A stretch of DNA of 64,000 nucleotides, taken from NCBI RefSeq assembly GCF_014644435.1, contig NZ_BMKR01000008.1:124001-188000 (forward strand), given 5' to 3'. Positions 43,985-52,970 of the stretch are shown here, in pieces (the first letter of the stretch is position 1; the number at the start of each line of letters is the position of its first letter). The notes below the pieces were generated by a model. That model searched no databases, was not told where the DNA came from, and saw only the letters and a list, made by a program, of their open reading frames with translations. Origin of the DNA: Paenibacillus albidus (GTDB lineage Bacteria > Bacillota > Bacilli > Paenibacillales > Paenibacillaceae). A program made the translations under genes and the position numbers.

Positions 43985-44504
43985 AGCTGTTTTCCTCCTT
44001 GTCTTCAAGTTGTATGCCTGCATTCAGCAAAATTTTTTTCATCAGGCGAAGCCCTTTATGTTGTCTGGATTTGACCGTGCCCTGCGGAATTCCCAGCAGC
44101 CCGGAGATTTCAGCAAGACTGAAATCATGCATGTAGCGCAGCGTCAGCACCGCCCGGATTTTTACAGGAAGAGTACTCATATAGCCAGCCCATTCTTCCG
44201 CACGCTCCTTGTCCTCCACCAGCCTGTCCACCGCCTTATCCTCCCCGCCTGTGAACAGGTAAGGATTGGCGGAGACCTTCTGCTGCAGGCTGCGCCGCCG
44301 CCGTAAATGATTGAGGCATTGATTGACGGCAATCCTCATGATCCATGCTTTCGGATAATCAATCTGCTCCCGGTTGGTGCGGAAAGCAGTAATAAACACC
44401 TCCTGAGTCAGATCCTCCGCATCCGCGGCATTATGCACCATGTAGTAACAGGTCCGGTAGACATCCCGGTTATAGGTTTCGAATAGCTCCCGGTTGCTCT
44501 GCAA
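43944..44504 (-). CDS. ECF-type RNA polymerase sigma factor
   Basis: Sigma-70 family ECF factor of 186 residues. Region 2 (RDVYRTCYYMVHNAADAEDL, TQEVFITAFR) lies at about 12-55. Region 4 (LPVKIRAVLTLRYMHDFSLA, EISGLLGIPQGTVKSRQHKG) lies at about 112-155. Start is TTG with GGGGGG six bases before it. It is probably autoregulated through the ECF-like promoter upstream. The membrane DUF4179 protein encoded downstream is the likely regulator; regulon unknown. Confidence 0.93.
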   Translation of the reverse strand: MQSNRELFETYNRDVYRTCYYMVHNAADAEDLTQEVFITAFRTNREQIDYPKAWIMRIAVNQCLNHLRRRRSLQQKVSANPYLFTGGEDKAVDRLVEDKERAEEWAGYMSTLPVKIRAVLTLRYMHDFSLAEISGLLGIPQGTVKSRQHKGLRLMKKILLNAGIQLEDKEENSYESHGKTLKASIK

Positions 44505-44534
44505 ATTGTTCCCCCCTCTCGTGGTTCAGATATC

Positions 44535-44563
44535 TATATAACAATCGAGTCGTCAAAAAGGTT
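44535..44563 (-). promoter_or_regulatory. ECF-type promoter candidate of the sigma gene
   Basis: On the minus strand AACCTT (44558-44563) is followed after about 16 bases by TTATATAG. The AACCTTTTT core resembles -35 regions recognised by ECF sigma factors, which suggests autoregulation. It lies about 30 bases from the start. Confidence 0.4.
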
Positions 44564-44587
44564 CGTTTCCTAAGCAACGATAGCAGA

Positions 44588-44624
44588 AAAAGCCCGATTG
44601 CTCCATGTACAAGCTAAACCGGGC
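44588..44624 (-). terminator. Terminator after the NudK-DUF4406 gene
   Basis: GCCCG (44592-44596) pairs with CGGGC (44620-44624), with a further imperfect AGCTTG/GAGCAAT region in the loop; the minus strand continues with five T residues. The plus strand also has TTTTA, so it may act both ways. Confidence 0.7.
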
Positions 44625-44673
44625 CTTTTATTATAACGTTGGAGAACGCCAACTATTGTAATGTTCTACGAGT

Positions 44674-45627
44674 CTAACCGACCACTGGCAGCTCCTGCAG
44701 CGTATAAAAAATTGGCTTCCCGCTTTCTTTAGCCGTCTGCACCATCTCATCCGCCCCTTGGGAAGGCCCGCCGATCCGCAGGACAGCGTCACAATGAGCC
44801 AGAAGGCGGGTTGATGAAGGATGGAAAATTTCATTGAAAACCGCATCCCCTATCTCAGTTGAGCCCGCCATTTCCAGCAAAGGCAGCGCGTACCACTCGC
44901 CCAGCACCGGCAAATGGCCAAGTCTGTACACCTGAAGAGCAGCTTCATTCATGGCACGAAGGTTCGCGGCAATCCGGTCCGGTTCATTATCGGTTCCGGA
45001 ACGGTAGGGGCCGGCAATAAGAATATGTAATGGGACTGCGGACCGGAGTTCAAGCAAATCATGGAGCTTGGCATGCTGCAGCAAAAGAATGGTTTTGGCA
45101 TCTTTAATTTCACCTGTATCCAACATCTTCATAGCCTCGGCAAAAGGAATTTCCAGAACCTCGATATTCTCCTGTTCTTCCTCAAGTCCTCCACCGCGCC
45201 CTGTCTTCATGTCCTCAGAATATTCAGCGGCGAATAAATGCAGAATCTCGGTCACTGAACCCGGCGACATATACACCTCACCGATTCTTTGAATCTGTGA
45301 CAGACGGTATCCGGTTTCTTCTTCGGTTTCTCGCTGGATACAGGACTCCGGGCTATCCTGGTCAAGCAGTCCGGCACATGCTTCAATCAGCATTCCGGTC
45401 TCATTGCCGTTAATGTAAGTCGGAAGGCGAAACTGGCGTGTCAGGACAACCGTTTTTTTCCTGCGGTTGTAGAGCAGAATCGCTGCTCCATTGCCCCGGT
45501 CATACGCCTCACGCTGCTGCTCTTCCCAAGTGCCGTCGCTTCGCTGGTAATCCAGTGTGTATTTTCTCAGCGTATACCAGTTGTCTGACAAAAGATCTAT
45601 TTTCTTAATCCGTACATTCTTGTTCAC
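44674..45627 (-). CDS. NudK-like Nudix hydrolase fused to a DUF4406 domain
   Basis: A 317-residue fusion. Residues about 1-190 closely follow E. coli NudK (GDP-mannose pyrophosphatase): [46 protein letters not shown], Nudix box [24 protein letters not shown], and [14 protein letters not shown]. Residues about 200-315 ([46 protein letters not shown]) match DUF4406, related to nucleoside deoxyribosyltransferase-like folds. NudK alone is about 190 residues, so the second domain is an addition. GTG start with AAAGGAGG upstream. It lies 16 bases behind the MerR-fusion gene, in one transcription unit. Confidence 0.88.
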   Translation of the reverse strand: MNKNVRIKKIDLLSDNWYTLRKYTLDYQRSDGTWEEQQREAYDRGNGAAILLYNRRKKTVVLTRQFRLPTYINGNETGMLIEACAGLLDQDSPESCIQRETEEETGYRLSQIQRIGEVYMSPGSVTEILHLFAAEYSEDMKTGRGGGLEEEQENIEVLEIPFAEAMKMLDTGEIKDAKTILLLQHAKLHDLLELRSAVPLHILIAGPYRSGTDNEPDRIAANLRAMNEAALQVYRLGHLPVLGEWYALPLLEMAGSTEIGDAVFNEIFHPSSTRLLAHCDAVLRIGGPSQGADEMVQTAKESGKPIFYTLQELPVVG

Positions 45628-45643
45628 AGGGCGTCAGCCTCCT

Positions 45644-46861
45644 TTATCTTTTCAGGGCTTTAGAAAACGAAAAATATCCCATATCCTTGGAAATCACTAT
45701 ACTTCCCTTCTCCAGCATCTTCCGCTCAACGAAGGCAGTAAACTGCTCCATGGCTTGACCTGTCAATCTTTTACCGGCATTCATGGGTGTTGAGGTCATA
45801 TAACGGATCAAAGGACCGGCCTCGGTTACGACCAGAGAATCCTTGTAACGGACAAGCTCCGCCCCTGGGAACCAAGGGTTTAAAAGCTCTGCGCCATTAT
45901 ACAGATTGAACCGTTCAATGGTGTCGTCCAGTACCCGAAGGCCGGGGTCAAATTCCCGGGCCAATTCCTCCATCTCCAACAGATGTCTGCTGCTCATCGT
46001 GGAGGCGAAAAAGATGCCTTTTTCACTTAGGACCCTGGAAATTTCCTTGAACGCAGGCGTTAGTTCCTCTACATGGTATAACATGTGGTTGGCAATCACG
46101 ATTTGAAATTCGCCCTCCGCAAAAGGAAGCGCACGCACATCCGCCTGGCGGAACTTAAACCTAACGGCGGACTCCCCAAGAGAGCTGCGGGCATCCTCCA
46201 GCATTCCGGCGGAAGCATCGGCTAACGTGATTTCCCAATGTGGCGGAATCCGGCCCTTGTTTCTGGCCCATAAAGAGGCATCACCGCAGCCGATATCCAG
46301 CAGCTTCAAGGGGACAGCCGGCGGATGGAGGGATGCGGCTTGCTGCACCTGTTCGAAGAACCACTCGTGCCAGCCAATCTGATTTGTACTGAATCGGTCA
46401 TATAAGTGCATTCGCGCCTGCAAGCGGACGGCATTCTGATATTGCTCGCCCCAATCCCTTTCCGTTTGGACCGTTTGGATCATCCCGGTCAGCTCTTCCC
46501 AATCCGGTTCATTATCCTGCTGCTCCATATAGCCCATGGAAGCCTCGATAGCCTGGACCACGCCTTCCATATGGCGCATTTTTTGAAGGATAAGTTGTTT
46601 TTGCAGCAGCAGGGAGCTGCGCAGATCGGCGTTCTCATCGTCGCTCTCCATGACTGTTCCCATCTCTTCCAGGGAAAGGCCGATGAATTTAAGGACCGAA
46701 AGCTTCTGGAGCTTCGCGACATCACCTTTGCTGTACAGCCGGGTCTTCCCTTCATATTGAGAAGGCTTCAGTAATCCGATCCGGTCATAATATCGCAGTG
46801 CCCGAATGGTCATCCCTGTACGTTTAGCAATTTGTCCGGTAGTTAATCCCTTCTGATTCAA
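45644..46861 (-). CDS. MerR regulator fused to a SAM-dependent methyltransferase
   Basis: A 405-residue fusion. The N-terminal MerR DNA-binding domain (LTTGQIAKRTGMTIRALRYY, DRIGLLKPS) occupies about 5-75, followed by a coiled-coil linker (about 80-130). From about 180 comes a class I methyltransferase: LLDIGCGDASLWARN (SAM motif I), ITLADASAGMLEDA, ADVRALPFAEGEFQIVIANH and LTPAFKEISRVLSEKG. I choose TTG at 46861 with GGGGGG upstream, because the longer start at 46903 would fall inside the -10 hexamer. The methyltransferase-like part takes the place of the usual effector-binding domain. It heads the unit with the NudK fusion. Confidence 0.9.
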   Translation of the reverse strand: MNQKGLTTGQIAKRTGMTIRALRYYDRIGLLKPSQYEGKTRLYSKGDVAKLQKLSVLKFIGLSLEEMGTVMESDDENADLRSSLLLQKQLILQKMRHMEGVVQAIEASMGYMEQQDNEPDWEELTGMIQTVQTERDWGEQYQNAVRLQARMHLYDRFSTNQIGWHEWFFEQVQQAASLHPPAVPLKLLDIGCGDASLWARNKGRIPPHWEITLADASAGMLEDARSSLGESAVRFKFRQADVRALPFAEGEFQIVIANHMLYHVEELTPAFKEISRVLSEKGIFFASTMSSRHLLEMEELAREFDPGLRVLDDTIERFNLYNGAELLNPWFPGAELVRYKDSLVVTEAGPLIRYMTSTPMNAGKRLTGQAMEQFTAFVERKMLEKGSIVISKDMGYFSFSKALKR

Positions 46862-46903
46862 GCCATCCCCCCATCTATGACCGCAGTTAGAACGATTAGC
46901 CAA

Positions 46904-46934
46904 AGTATAACAGGTGACGTTACGTCACCTGCAA
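46904..46934 (-). promoter_or_regulatory. MerR-type promoter with palindromic operator in a 19-bp spacer
   Basis: On the minus strand TTGCAG (46929-46934) and TATACT (46904-46909) are separated by exactly 19 bases, the overlong spacer typical of MerR-activated promoters. The spacer region carries a perfect 19-bp palindrome, AGGTGACGT-T-ACGTCACCT (46912-46930). It lies 43 bases upstream of the MerR-fusion start, which suggests autoregulation by that protein. Confidence 0.88.
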
Positions 46935-46980
46935 GCCTTAATTTGAAATACATACCGGTTTTGTCTGGGGCTTTGCAGTT

Positions 46981-47036
46981 AAAAAGATAAGGGGGATGTC
47001 CCACATCCATGTAATGGCTTGTGGGACATCCCCCTT
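46981..47036 (-). terminator. Strong terminator after the chemoreceptor gene
   Basis: A perfect 17-bp stem, AAGGGGGATGTCCCACA (46989-47005) with its complement at 47020-47036, 14-base loop. The minus strand continues TTATCTTTTT. It lies about 140 bases after the chemoreceptor stop. Confidence 0.88.
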
Positions 47037-47057
47037 CCAATCAAACTGGCTTCATAG

Positions 47058-47188
47058 CTATTCCATTTTTCCAAGCAATCTTCTAAGTGCCACCGCAGCT
47101 TGCGCCCGGCCAGTCATTACGCCATTTCATCACGGTTGATCGACTCAGCCGGGACAAAAGGTTGACCTGTCCTGCGGATTAGATCATC
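47058..47188 (-). pseudogene. S-layer homology (SLH) domain relic, frameshifted
   Basis: Minus-strand translation gives TGQPFVPAESINRDEMA and then a stop. A single-base shift continues it as VMTGRAQAAVALRRLLGK plus ME and a stop at 47058. The joined reading has the SLH pattern F-P---I-R-EMA-M--RA. No start or upstream SLH sequence remains; the 5' part overlaps the last codons of the chemoreceptor gene. I read it as the C-terminal end of a lost surface protein. The match is short, so other origins are possible. Confidence 0.45.
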
Positions 47189-48090
47189 TCCATAACCTCA
47201 CGCGCCTGATTATCCAGCTCCTGAGCCGATGCTGCGATATCCGTGAACGTACTCAACGCCAACTGAATCTGTTTTTGGCTGATTTCGGTATTTTCCTGTG
47301 CCTGGGTGGTTCCTGCAGAAATCTTGGCAACTTCCGCCGTAATAGCCTTCACATTATCCCGCACTTCAATAATGGAATCATTCACCCTGGCGGACAGCTT
47401 ACGCACTTCATTCGCGACCACATTGAAGCCCCGGCCGAATTCTCCGGCATGTGCGGCTTCAATGGCGGCATTCAGCGCCAGCAGCTGGGTCTGCGAAGCT
47501 ACATCACGAATCGTCTGGACGATGCCCTGGATGGAATCAGCCTGCGCCTGGAGATTGGAGAGAACCCGGGTATTTTCGATAGAGACTTCCGCGATTCTAT
47601 CAATACTGTGTTGCAGTTCCCGGCTTCGTTCAATACCGGTTTCGGCACGCTGGTTCAAACTGTCGGACATGCCCTGCATCCGTTCCACCACTTGACTAAT
47701 ATTGTTTTGCCTCCCGGTAATATTCGTAGCAATTTTGGTCACACCAAGCACCTGCTCATTCGTGTCATCAAAAATCGGCATGTATGTGGCTTCCAGCCAA
47801 ACTACATTGCCCTGTGCGTCCATCCGCTCAATTTTGTCCTGAAAGCTGCGGCCTGCCCAAAGATTCTGCCAGAACATTTCATACTCCGGACTGTTCACAA
47901 ACTTCGGAAAACAAAAATCGCTATGCTGCATCCCGTACATTTCTTCGGTAACATAACCCATCGACTGGGCAAATACCTCATTTACATATGCTACCCGGCG
48001 GTTCAGATCAAACCGGATAAAGGCCAGGTTCTTCTCCAGCGCTTTGACAACCAACTCATCAGTAACCTCTTGATTATGGACTCTGCTCAT
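47179..48090 (-). CDS. Soluble PAS-domain methyl-accepting chemotaxis protein
   Basis: A 303-residue receptor with no membrane helix and no HAMP. The N-terminal PAS domain (about 15-125) contains AFIRFDLNRRVAYVNEVFAQ, SMGYVTEEMYGMQHSDFC and a PAC-like ATYMPIFDDTNEQVLGV. The C-terminal signalling part has the hairpin tip LLALNAAIEAAHAGEFGRGF (about 215-234), then ends after about 70 residues. The adaptation helices are short, so this is a minimal Aer-like cytoplasmic receptor, perhaps sensing redox or a small ligand. ATG at 48090 has GGAGG seven bases before it. Confidence 0.88.
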   Translation of the reverse strand: MSRVHNQEVTDELVVKALEKNLAFIRFDLNRRVAYVNEVFAQSMGYVTEEMYGMQHSDFCFPKFVNSPEYEMFWQNLWAGRSFQDKIERMDAQGNVVWLEATYMPIFDDTNEQVLGVTKIATNITGRQNNISQVVERMQGMSDSLNQRAETGIERSRELQHSIDRIAEVSIENTRVLSNLQAQADSIQGIVQTIRDVASQTQLLALNAAIEAAHAGEFGRGFNVVANEVRKLSARVNDSIIEVRDNVKAITAEVAKISAGTTQAQENTEISQKQIQLALSTFTDIAASAQELDNQAREVMEMI

Positions 48091-48173
48091 CACATTACCT
48101 CCACGCTAAACTGAGTATGCACAATTCACCAGACGGCTACATCTCTTATTCGTGAAATGACTGCTTTTGGGTC

Positions 48174-48199
48174 ATATTCGCTATAAAAAAGTATTTTCA
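48174..48199 (-). promoter_or_regulatory. Possible sigma-D promoter of the chemoreceptor gene
   Basis: TGAA (48196-48199), 14-base spacer and GCGAATAT (48174-48181) on the minus strand partly match sigma-D (TAAA-N15-GCCGATAT). It lies about 85 bases upstream of the start. Weak; suggested because chemotaxis genes are usual sigma-D targets. Confidence 0.25.
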
Positions 48200-48270
48200 C
48201 TCTATTGAATATCTATCGTCATCTAAATGGAAATCTTGATAGTTTCGGCAAAAGATACTCCGCAGCATCA

Positions 48271-48324
48271 AAAAAAGCGCCTCTACCGTTCCGGAACAAC
48301 CATCTTCCGGTCTGGCTAGAGGCG
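48271..48324 (-). terminator. Terminator after egsA
   Basis: TAGAGGCG/CGCCTCTA form an 8-bp stem (48278-48285 with 48317-48324) that encloses an inner CCGG-type stem. The minus strand continues C-TTTTTTT. It ends the arabinose operon 36 bases after egsA. Confidence 0.88.
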
Positions 48325-48359
48325 GACTTTGCTGTCAGTTTATATAGCTGGGTCAAGGG

Positions 48360-49550
48360 CTACTCTTGTCCCAATACCGTTCTCCCCACCGTCCCCTCAT
48401 TCCGCGCACGCAGCAGCGTATGCCGGTTCATGCGGATGTGGTGAGCTTCCTCCAGACTACGGCGCAGCAGGCCGGCGTCCACACCCAGTTCCTCCAGTGT
48501 AGACGGTCCGTGGACGGTCCGCAGCAGCGCGCGCAGTTCATCGGCCGCCGGAATCCGGCGGATCTCTTCGCGCACCTGTTCCCCCAGCGTACTGCCGGCA
48601 AGCTCCGGCGAGTTCGCCAGCTCGTGGTACAGCGCGGAAATTTCCGCGCAAGCCACGCCAACCTTAGCACCGTGCAGCAGCTGTCTGCGGCCGGTGCGGA
48701 TGTACTCCATCTCCCAATAATGGGAGAGATGGTGCTCCGCTCCCGAGGCGGAATGGGATTGTCCGAACAGCAGAATGGCAAGTCCCGATTCCATCAGTGC
48801 CGCCGTCAGGATGCGGATGCCCTGCTCGGTATGATTGCCGATCTCCCCGGCATGGTCCACACAATCCTGCAGCGCCCGCCCGGTAATTTGCGCAACGACC
48901 GGCGAATAAGGTTCATTGGCCGTCAGCCGGCCGTATTTCCAGTCGAACAGCGAGGTGAACTTGCCCAGCATATCCCCGAACCCGGCGGCGATCATCGGAG
49001 CCGGAGCGAGGCACAGAATTTCGGTGTCAGCAAATATCGCCACTGGCCCCGCCGCAGGAATCGTAATCTTGTTGCCGCGGATAATCAGCGGCGAACCATT
49101 CGAAGTGAACCCGTCCACGGACGGGGCGGTCGGCACCGATACGAACGGAATGCCAGCCGTATAAGCTGCGTACCGGGCCACATCATGCAGCGTGCCAGAT
49201 CCGGCAACAATAATGGCATCCGCCTTATTTTGCTGGACCGCGAGCAACACTTGCACTACCGAAGCTTCGTCGGCGATGACATCACCTTGCGCATTCGGCA
49301 GCACCAGCGACAAGTTGATGCCGATCCCCGTGCCCGCGTCTTTGAACTTCTGCTCCAGCTCTGCTCCTGCGGCCGCCAAGGTATGTTCGTCGGCCACAAG
49401 CAGCGGAGCTTTCCATTCCTTGGCCTTAACGAATGGAACCACTCTGCTGAGCGCCCCAGGCTCAATGCTAATGATCTCCGGGAGAGCAAATGCGGCTCCC
49501 CCTTCCATTTCGGCTGCAGCCATTTTAATATTCTCCAATAGTCGGGTCAT
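48360..49550 (-). CDS. egsA: sn-Glycerol-1-phosphate dehydrogenase (EgsA/AraM)
   Basis: NAD(P)-linked enzyme of 396 residues that makes glycerol-1-phosphate from dihydroxyacetone phosphate, known in B. subtilis as AraM/EgsA. Motifs: VAGSGTLHDVARY (cofactor loop, about 113), FVSVPTAPSVDGFTS, the metal-site region GFGDMLGKFTSLFDW, and SGAEHHLSHYWE with metal-ligand His. The B. subtilis araM gene also lies in its arabinose operon. Start at MTRLLENIKMAAAE, with AGAGGA upstream. It follows araA after a terminator-like hairpin. Confidence 0.92.
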   Translation of the reverse strand: MTRLLENIKMAAAEMEGGAAFALPEIISIEPGALSRVVPFVKAKEWKAPLLVADEHTLAAAGAELEQKFKDAGTGIGINLSLVLPNAQGDVIADEASVVQVLLAVQQNKADAIIVAGSGTLHDVARYAAYTAGIPFVSVPTAPSVDGFTSNGSPLIIRGNKITIPAAGPVAIFADTEILCLAPAPMIAAGFGDMLGKFTSLFDWKYGRLTANEPYSPVVAQITGRALQDCVDHAGEIGNHTEQGIRILTAALMESGLAILLFGQSHSASGAEHHLSHYWEMEYIRTGRRQLLHGAKVGVACAEISALYHELANSPELAGSTLGEQVREEIRRIPAADELRALLRTVHGPSTLEELGVDAGLLRRSLEEAHHIRMNRHTLLRARNEGTVGRTVLGQE

Positions 49551-49591
49551 TAAGCACTTCATCCTCTCTTGATTTCAGGTCCGAATACAGG

Positions 49592-49639
49592 AAAAAACGG
49601 CTGTACCGCACTCTATAAAAAGAGCACGGCACCCGTTTT
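49592..49639 (-). terminator. Terminator-like hairpin between araA and egsA
   Basis: On the minus strand AAAACGG...CCGTTTT with an inner GCTCT/AGAGTGC stem (49594-49639), followed by TTTTTT including stem bases. Imperfect pairing suggests partial termination, lowering egsA relative to araA. Confidence 0.7.
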
Positions 49640-49663
49640 CCTAATCGTCCTATTCAGGGTTGA

Positions 49664-51154
49664 CTACGAAAGCTTCCAGGCAATATCATTCAAGCGCAAT
49701 TCGTTGCGGAATGCACGCGGCTGTGTATCTTTGTCGATAACCACACATTCAATGCCGACCATTTCAGCAAAATCCAGCAGCTGCTCGGTAGTCACCACAT
49801 AGGAGAACCCGGTGTGGTGCGCACCTCCGGCCAGAATCCAGGCTTCCACACCTTCCTTCAGGCTTGGCTGTACTTTCCAGAGCACACGTGCCACAGGCAG
49901 ATTCGGCATCGCTTGGATCGGTTCTACAGCCTCTACTTCATTGACAAGCAAACGGAACCGGTTGCCCAGATCAATAATCGAAGCATTCAATGCAGCGCCG
50001 GAGCGACCGTTGAATACCATCCGCGCCGGATCTTCCTTGCCGCCAATACCCAGCGGGTGTACTTCCAATTTGGGCTTATCCACCGCAATCGTCGGGCACA
50101 CTTCCAGCATATGTGAACCCAATACCAGCTCATTGGCCGGATCCAGGTGGTACGTATAATCTTCCATAAAGGAAGTGCCTTTGTTTCCGGCGATAATCTT
50201 CATCAGGCGGACAAGTGCAGCCGTCTTCCAGTCACCTTCACCGGCGAAGCCGTAACCTTGCTCCATCAGGCGTTGAACAGCCAGGCCAGGAAGCTGCTTC
50301 AGTCCATGCAAATCTTCAAAGGTCGTAATAAAAGCCGTATATCCGCCTTCTTCCAGGAATGCTTTCATGCCAAGCTCAATGCGGGCCTGATAGCGGATAG
50401 AATCACGCACAGCACCCTCCTGATCCCCGCCTTGGGCAAAATCATATTGCTCTGCATATTCAGCCATCAGCTCATCGACCTCGGCTTCGGTTACAGCATC
50501 CACACGCGCGACCAGATCACCTACACCATAACCGTCCACGGTCCAGCCAAGCTTGATTTGGGCTTCAACCTTATCTCCTTCGGTAACAGCAACGGAGCGC
50601 ATATTGTCGCCGAAACGGGCCACCTTCAAGATCTGGCTCTCATTGTAGGCTACGGCTGTGTTCATCCAGCTGCCCACCCGTGCCCGGACTTCACTGTCTT
50701 CCCAATAGCCCACTACGACTTTGCGGGCGATGCCCAGACGTGCGCCGATGAAGCCGTATTCACGGTCGCCATGCGCCGATTGATTTGTATTCATGAAATC
50801 CATATCGATGGAATCCCACGGGATATCGCGGTTATATTGGGTAGCCAGGTGCAGAAGCGGCTTGTTCAGCTGAGTCAGGCCTGCGATCCACATTTTGGCC
50901 GGGGAGAAAGTGTGCATCCAGGTAATAATTCCGGCACAGTTCTCATCATTGTTGGCCGCAACGGCCAGCTTGCGAATCTCATCCGCAGTAGTCAGCACCG
51001 GTTTGAACACAATCTCAAAAGGAACACTGTCAGCCCCATTCAGGCCTGCTGTGATCTGGCGGGAGTGTTCAGCTACTTCCTCAATGGTCTCAGGTCCATA
51101 CAAATGCTGGCTTCCGGTTACGAACCAGAATTGATAAGCTTTTACGTTCAACAT
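49664..51154 (-). CDS. araA: L-arabinose isomerase
   Basis: Converts L-arabinose to L-ribulose; 496 residues, normal length. N-terminus [19 protein letters not shown] and the manganese-site region are characteristic ([38 protein letters not shown] with metal-ligand His, and [10 protein letters not shown]). AGGAGGAATTATAT precedes the ATG. Third gene of araD-araB-araA; 57 bases after araB. Confidence 0.97.
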   Translation of the reverse strand: MLNVKAYQFWFVTGSQHLYGPETIEEVAEHSRQITAGLNGADSVPFEIVFKPVLTTADEIRKLAVAANNDENCAGIITWMHTFSPAKMWIAGLTQLNKPLLHLATQYNRDIPWDSIDMDFMNTNQSAHGDREYGFIGARLGIARKVVVGYWEDSEVRARVGSWMNTAVAYNESQILKVARFGDNMRSVAVTEGDKVEAQIKLGWTVDGYGVGDLVARVDAVTEAEVDELMAEYAEQYDFAQGGDQEGAVRDSIRYQARIELGMKAFLEEGGYTAFITTFEDLHGLKQLPGLAVQRLMEQGYGFAGEGDWKTAALVRLMKIIAGNKGTSFMEDYTYHLDPANELVLGSHMLEVCPTIAVDKPKLEVHPLGIGGKEDPARMVFNGRSGAALNASIIDLGNRFRLLVNEVEAVEPIQAMPNLPVARVLWKVQPSLKEGVEAWILAGGAHHTGFSYVVTTEQLLDFAEMVGIECVVIDKDTQPRAFRNELRLNDIAWKLS

Positions 51155-51211
51155 ATATAATTCCTCCTAGGATAGGTTATGAACTGGCAAGGGTTGATCC
51201 TTCAACTTGCT

Positions 51212-52885
51212 TTATTCGGACGCTTCTTCTTTAATCGCTTTGAGATGCTTCATGACATTGTTCTCGCCGCGGCCAAAATAATCATGCAATTTCGAGTATT
51301 CCTGGAACAGCTTTTCGTACACCGCTACATTCTCAGGAATAGGCAAATACGACTCTTCACGCACCCGGGCCATTTTTTCCGCCGCTTCCACGATGGAATC
51401 ATAGCCGCCAGCTGCCGCTCCGGCTGCAACGGCTCCAAACATTGCCGCCCCCAGGGCCGGGGTCTGTTTCGAAGCGGCTACTTTAATCTCACGGTTCGTT
51501 ACGTCCGCATAGATTTGCATAAGTAGACGGTTCTTTTGCGGAAGTCCGCCGCAAGCGTACAAGACGTCAACCGCCACACCGTTGTCATGAAAAGCATCCA
51601 CAATTTTGCGTGTGCCAAAAGCCGTAGCTTCCAGCAAAGTCCGGTAAATCTCTTCAGGTTTGGTCAGCAGTGTACAGCCGAGCAGCAATCCCGTCAGATC
51701 AGTATCCACGAGCACCGAACGGTTGCCGTTCCACCAATCCAGAGCCAGCAGTCCGGTCTGACCCGGCTTGTAGGCAGCAGCCCGTTGTTCCAGCCATTCA
51801 TGCACATTGGCATTCTCGGCAGCCGCCGCTTCTTTGACATAAGCCGGAACTGCTTCTTCCACATACCATTCAAAAATATCGCCAACCGCCGACTGCCCGG
51901 CCTCATAACCGTAATACCCCGGAATGATGCCGTCTTCGACTACGCCGCACATGCCTTCTACTTTGCGCTCCGTATCCCCTAGCAGCATGTGGCAAATCGA
52001 TGTCCCCATCGCCATCACGAGCTTGCCCGGGGTTACCACGCCTACCGCCGGAACAGCCGCATGTGCATCCACATTGCCGACTGCAACGGCTGTTCCCGGC
52101 TGCAGCCCGATCAGCGCTGCCATTTCCGGGGTCAGCCCGCCGGCCTTCGTACCCAGCGGTACAATCTCGCCGCGCAGCTTCGTGTCGGTCAGATCTTCAA
52201 GGCGCGGGTCCAGCGCTTTGAAAAATGCCTTGTCCGGGTATCCGTCCGCTTTATGCCAGATCGCTTTATATCCCGCTGTACAGCTGTTGCGTACAATATT
52301 GCCGGTCATTTGGGAAATGACCCAATCCGTAGCTTCGAGGAACTGGTCAGCAGCCTCATAAATTTCCGGCGCTTCATTCAGGATTTGCCAGACTTTGGCC
52401 ATCATCCATTCGGAAGAGATTTTGCCGCCGTAACGCGCCAGCCAGTTCTCCCCGCGCTCAGCAGCGATACGGTTGATCTCATTAGCTTCATCCTGGGCCG
52501 CATGGTGTTTCCATAGCTTGGTCCAGCTATGCGGATTCTCCTGATATTCAGGGAGCAGACACAGCGGCTCACCTTGCTCATTGACTGGCAGCATGGTGCA
52601 GGCGGTGAAATCTATGCCTACGCCAACCACGTCCGCGGGATCAATGCCCGACTGGCCGATGACCGCCGGTACAGAACGTTTCAATACCTCTATATAGTCC
52701 GCGGGATGCTGCAGCGCCCAATCGTATTCCAGCTTCTTGCCGGTAACCGGCAGTACCTCGTCAATCACGTGATGCGGGTAAGGTGTCACATGGTCGGCAA
52801 TTTCTGTTCCGTCCGCCAGATCCACCAGTACCGCCCGTCCGGACTGGGTCCCGTAATCGACACCGATTGCGTATTTTTTAGTCAT
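51212..52885 (-). CDS. araB: L-ribulokinase
   Basis: FGGY-family kinase of 557 residues that phosphorylates L-ribulose to L-ribulose-5-phosphate. Motifs: [20 protein letters not shown] (phosphate 1 loop), [33 protein letters not shown], and the C-terminal [34 protein letters not shown] precedes the start. Second gene of the operon, between araD and araA. Confidence 0.97.
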   Translation of the reverse strand: MTKKYAIGVDYGTQSGRAVLVDLADGTEIADHVTPYPHHVIDEVLPVTGKKLEYDWALQHPADYIEVLKRSVPAVIGQSGIDPADVVGVGIDFTACTMLPVNEQGEPLCLLPEYQENPHSWTKLWKHHAAQDEANEINRIAAERGENWLARYGGKISSEWMMAKVWQILNEAPEIYEAADQFLEATDWVISQMTGNIVRNSCTAGYKAIWHKADGYPDKAFFKALDPRLEDLTDTKLRGEIVPLGTKAGGLTPEMAALIGLQPGTAVAVGNVDAHAAVPAVGVVTPGKLVMAMGTSICHMLLGDTERKVEGMCGVVEDGIIPGYYGYEAGQSAVGDIFEWYVEEAVPAYVKEAAAAENANVHEWLEQRAAAYKPGQTGLLALDWWNGNRSVLVDTDLTGLLLGCTLLTKPEEIYRTLLEATAFGTRKIVDAFHDNGVAVDVLYACGGLPQKNRLLMQIYADVTNREIKVAASKQTPALGAAMFGAVAAGAAAGGYDSIVEAAEKMARVREESYLPIPENVAVYEKLFQEYSKLHDYFGRGENNVMKHLKAIKEEASE

Positions 52886-52970
52886 GACAGGAATTCTCCT
52901 TTATATAGATAATGACTTTCTTCGCCAAAAGCTCGGCTGACAACCCTTAGTTGCTGCGCAGAAACGGTTA

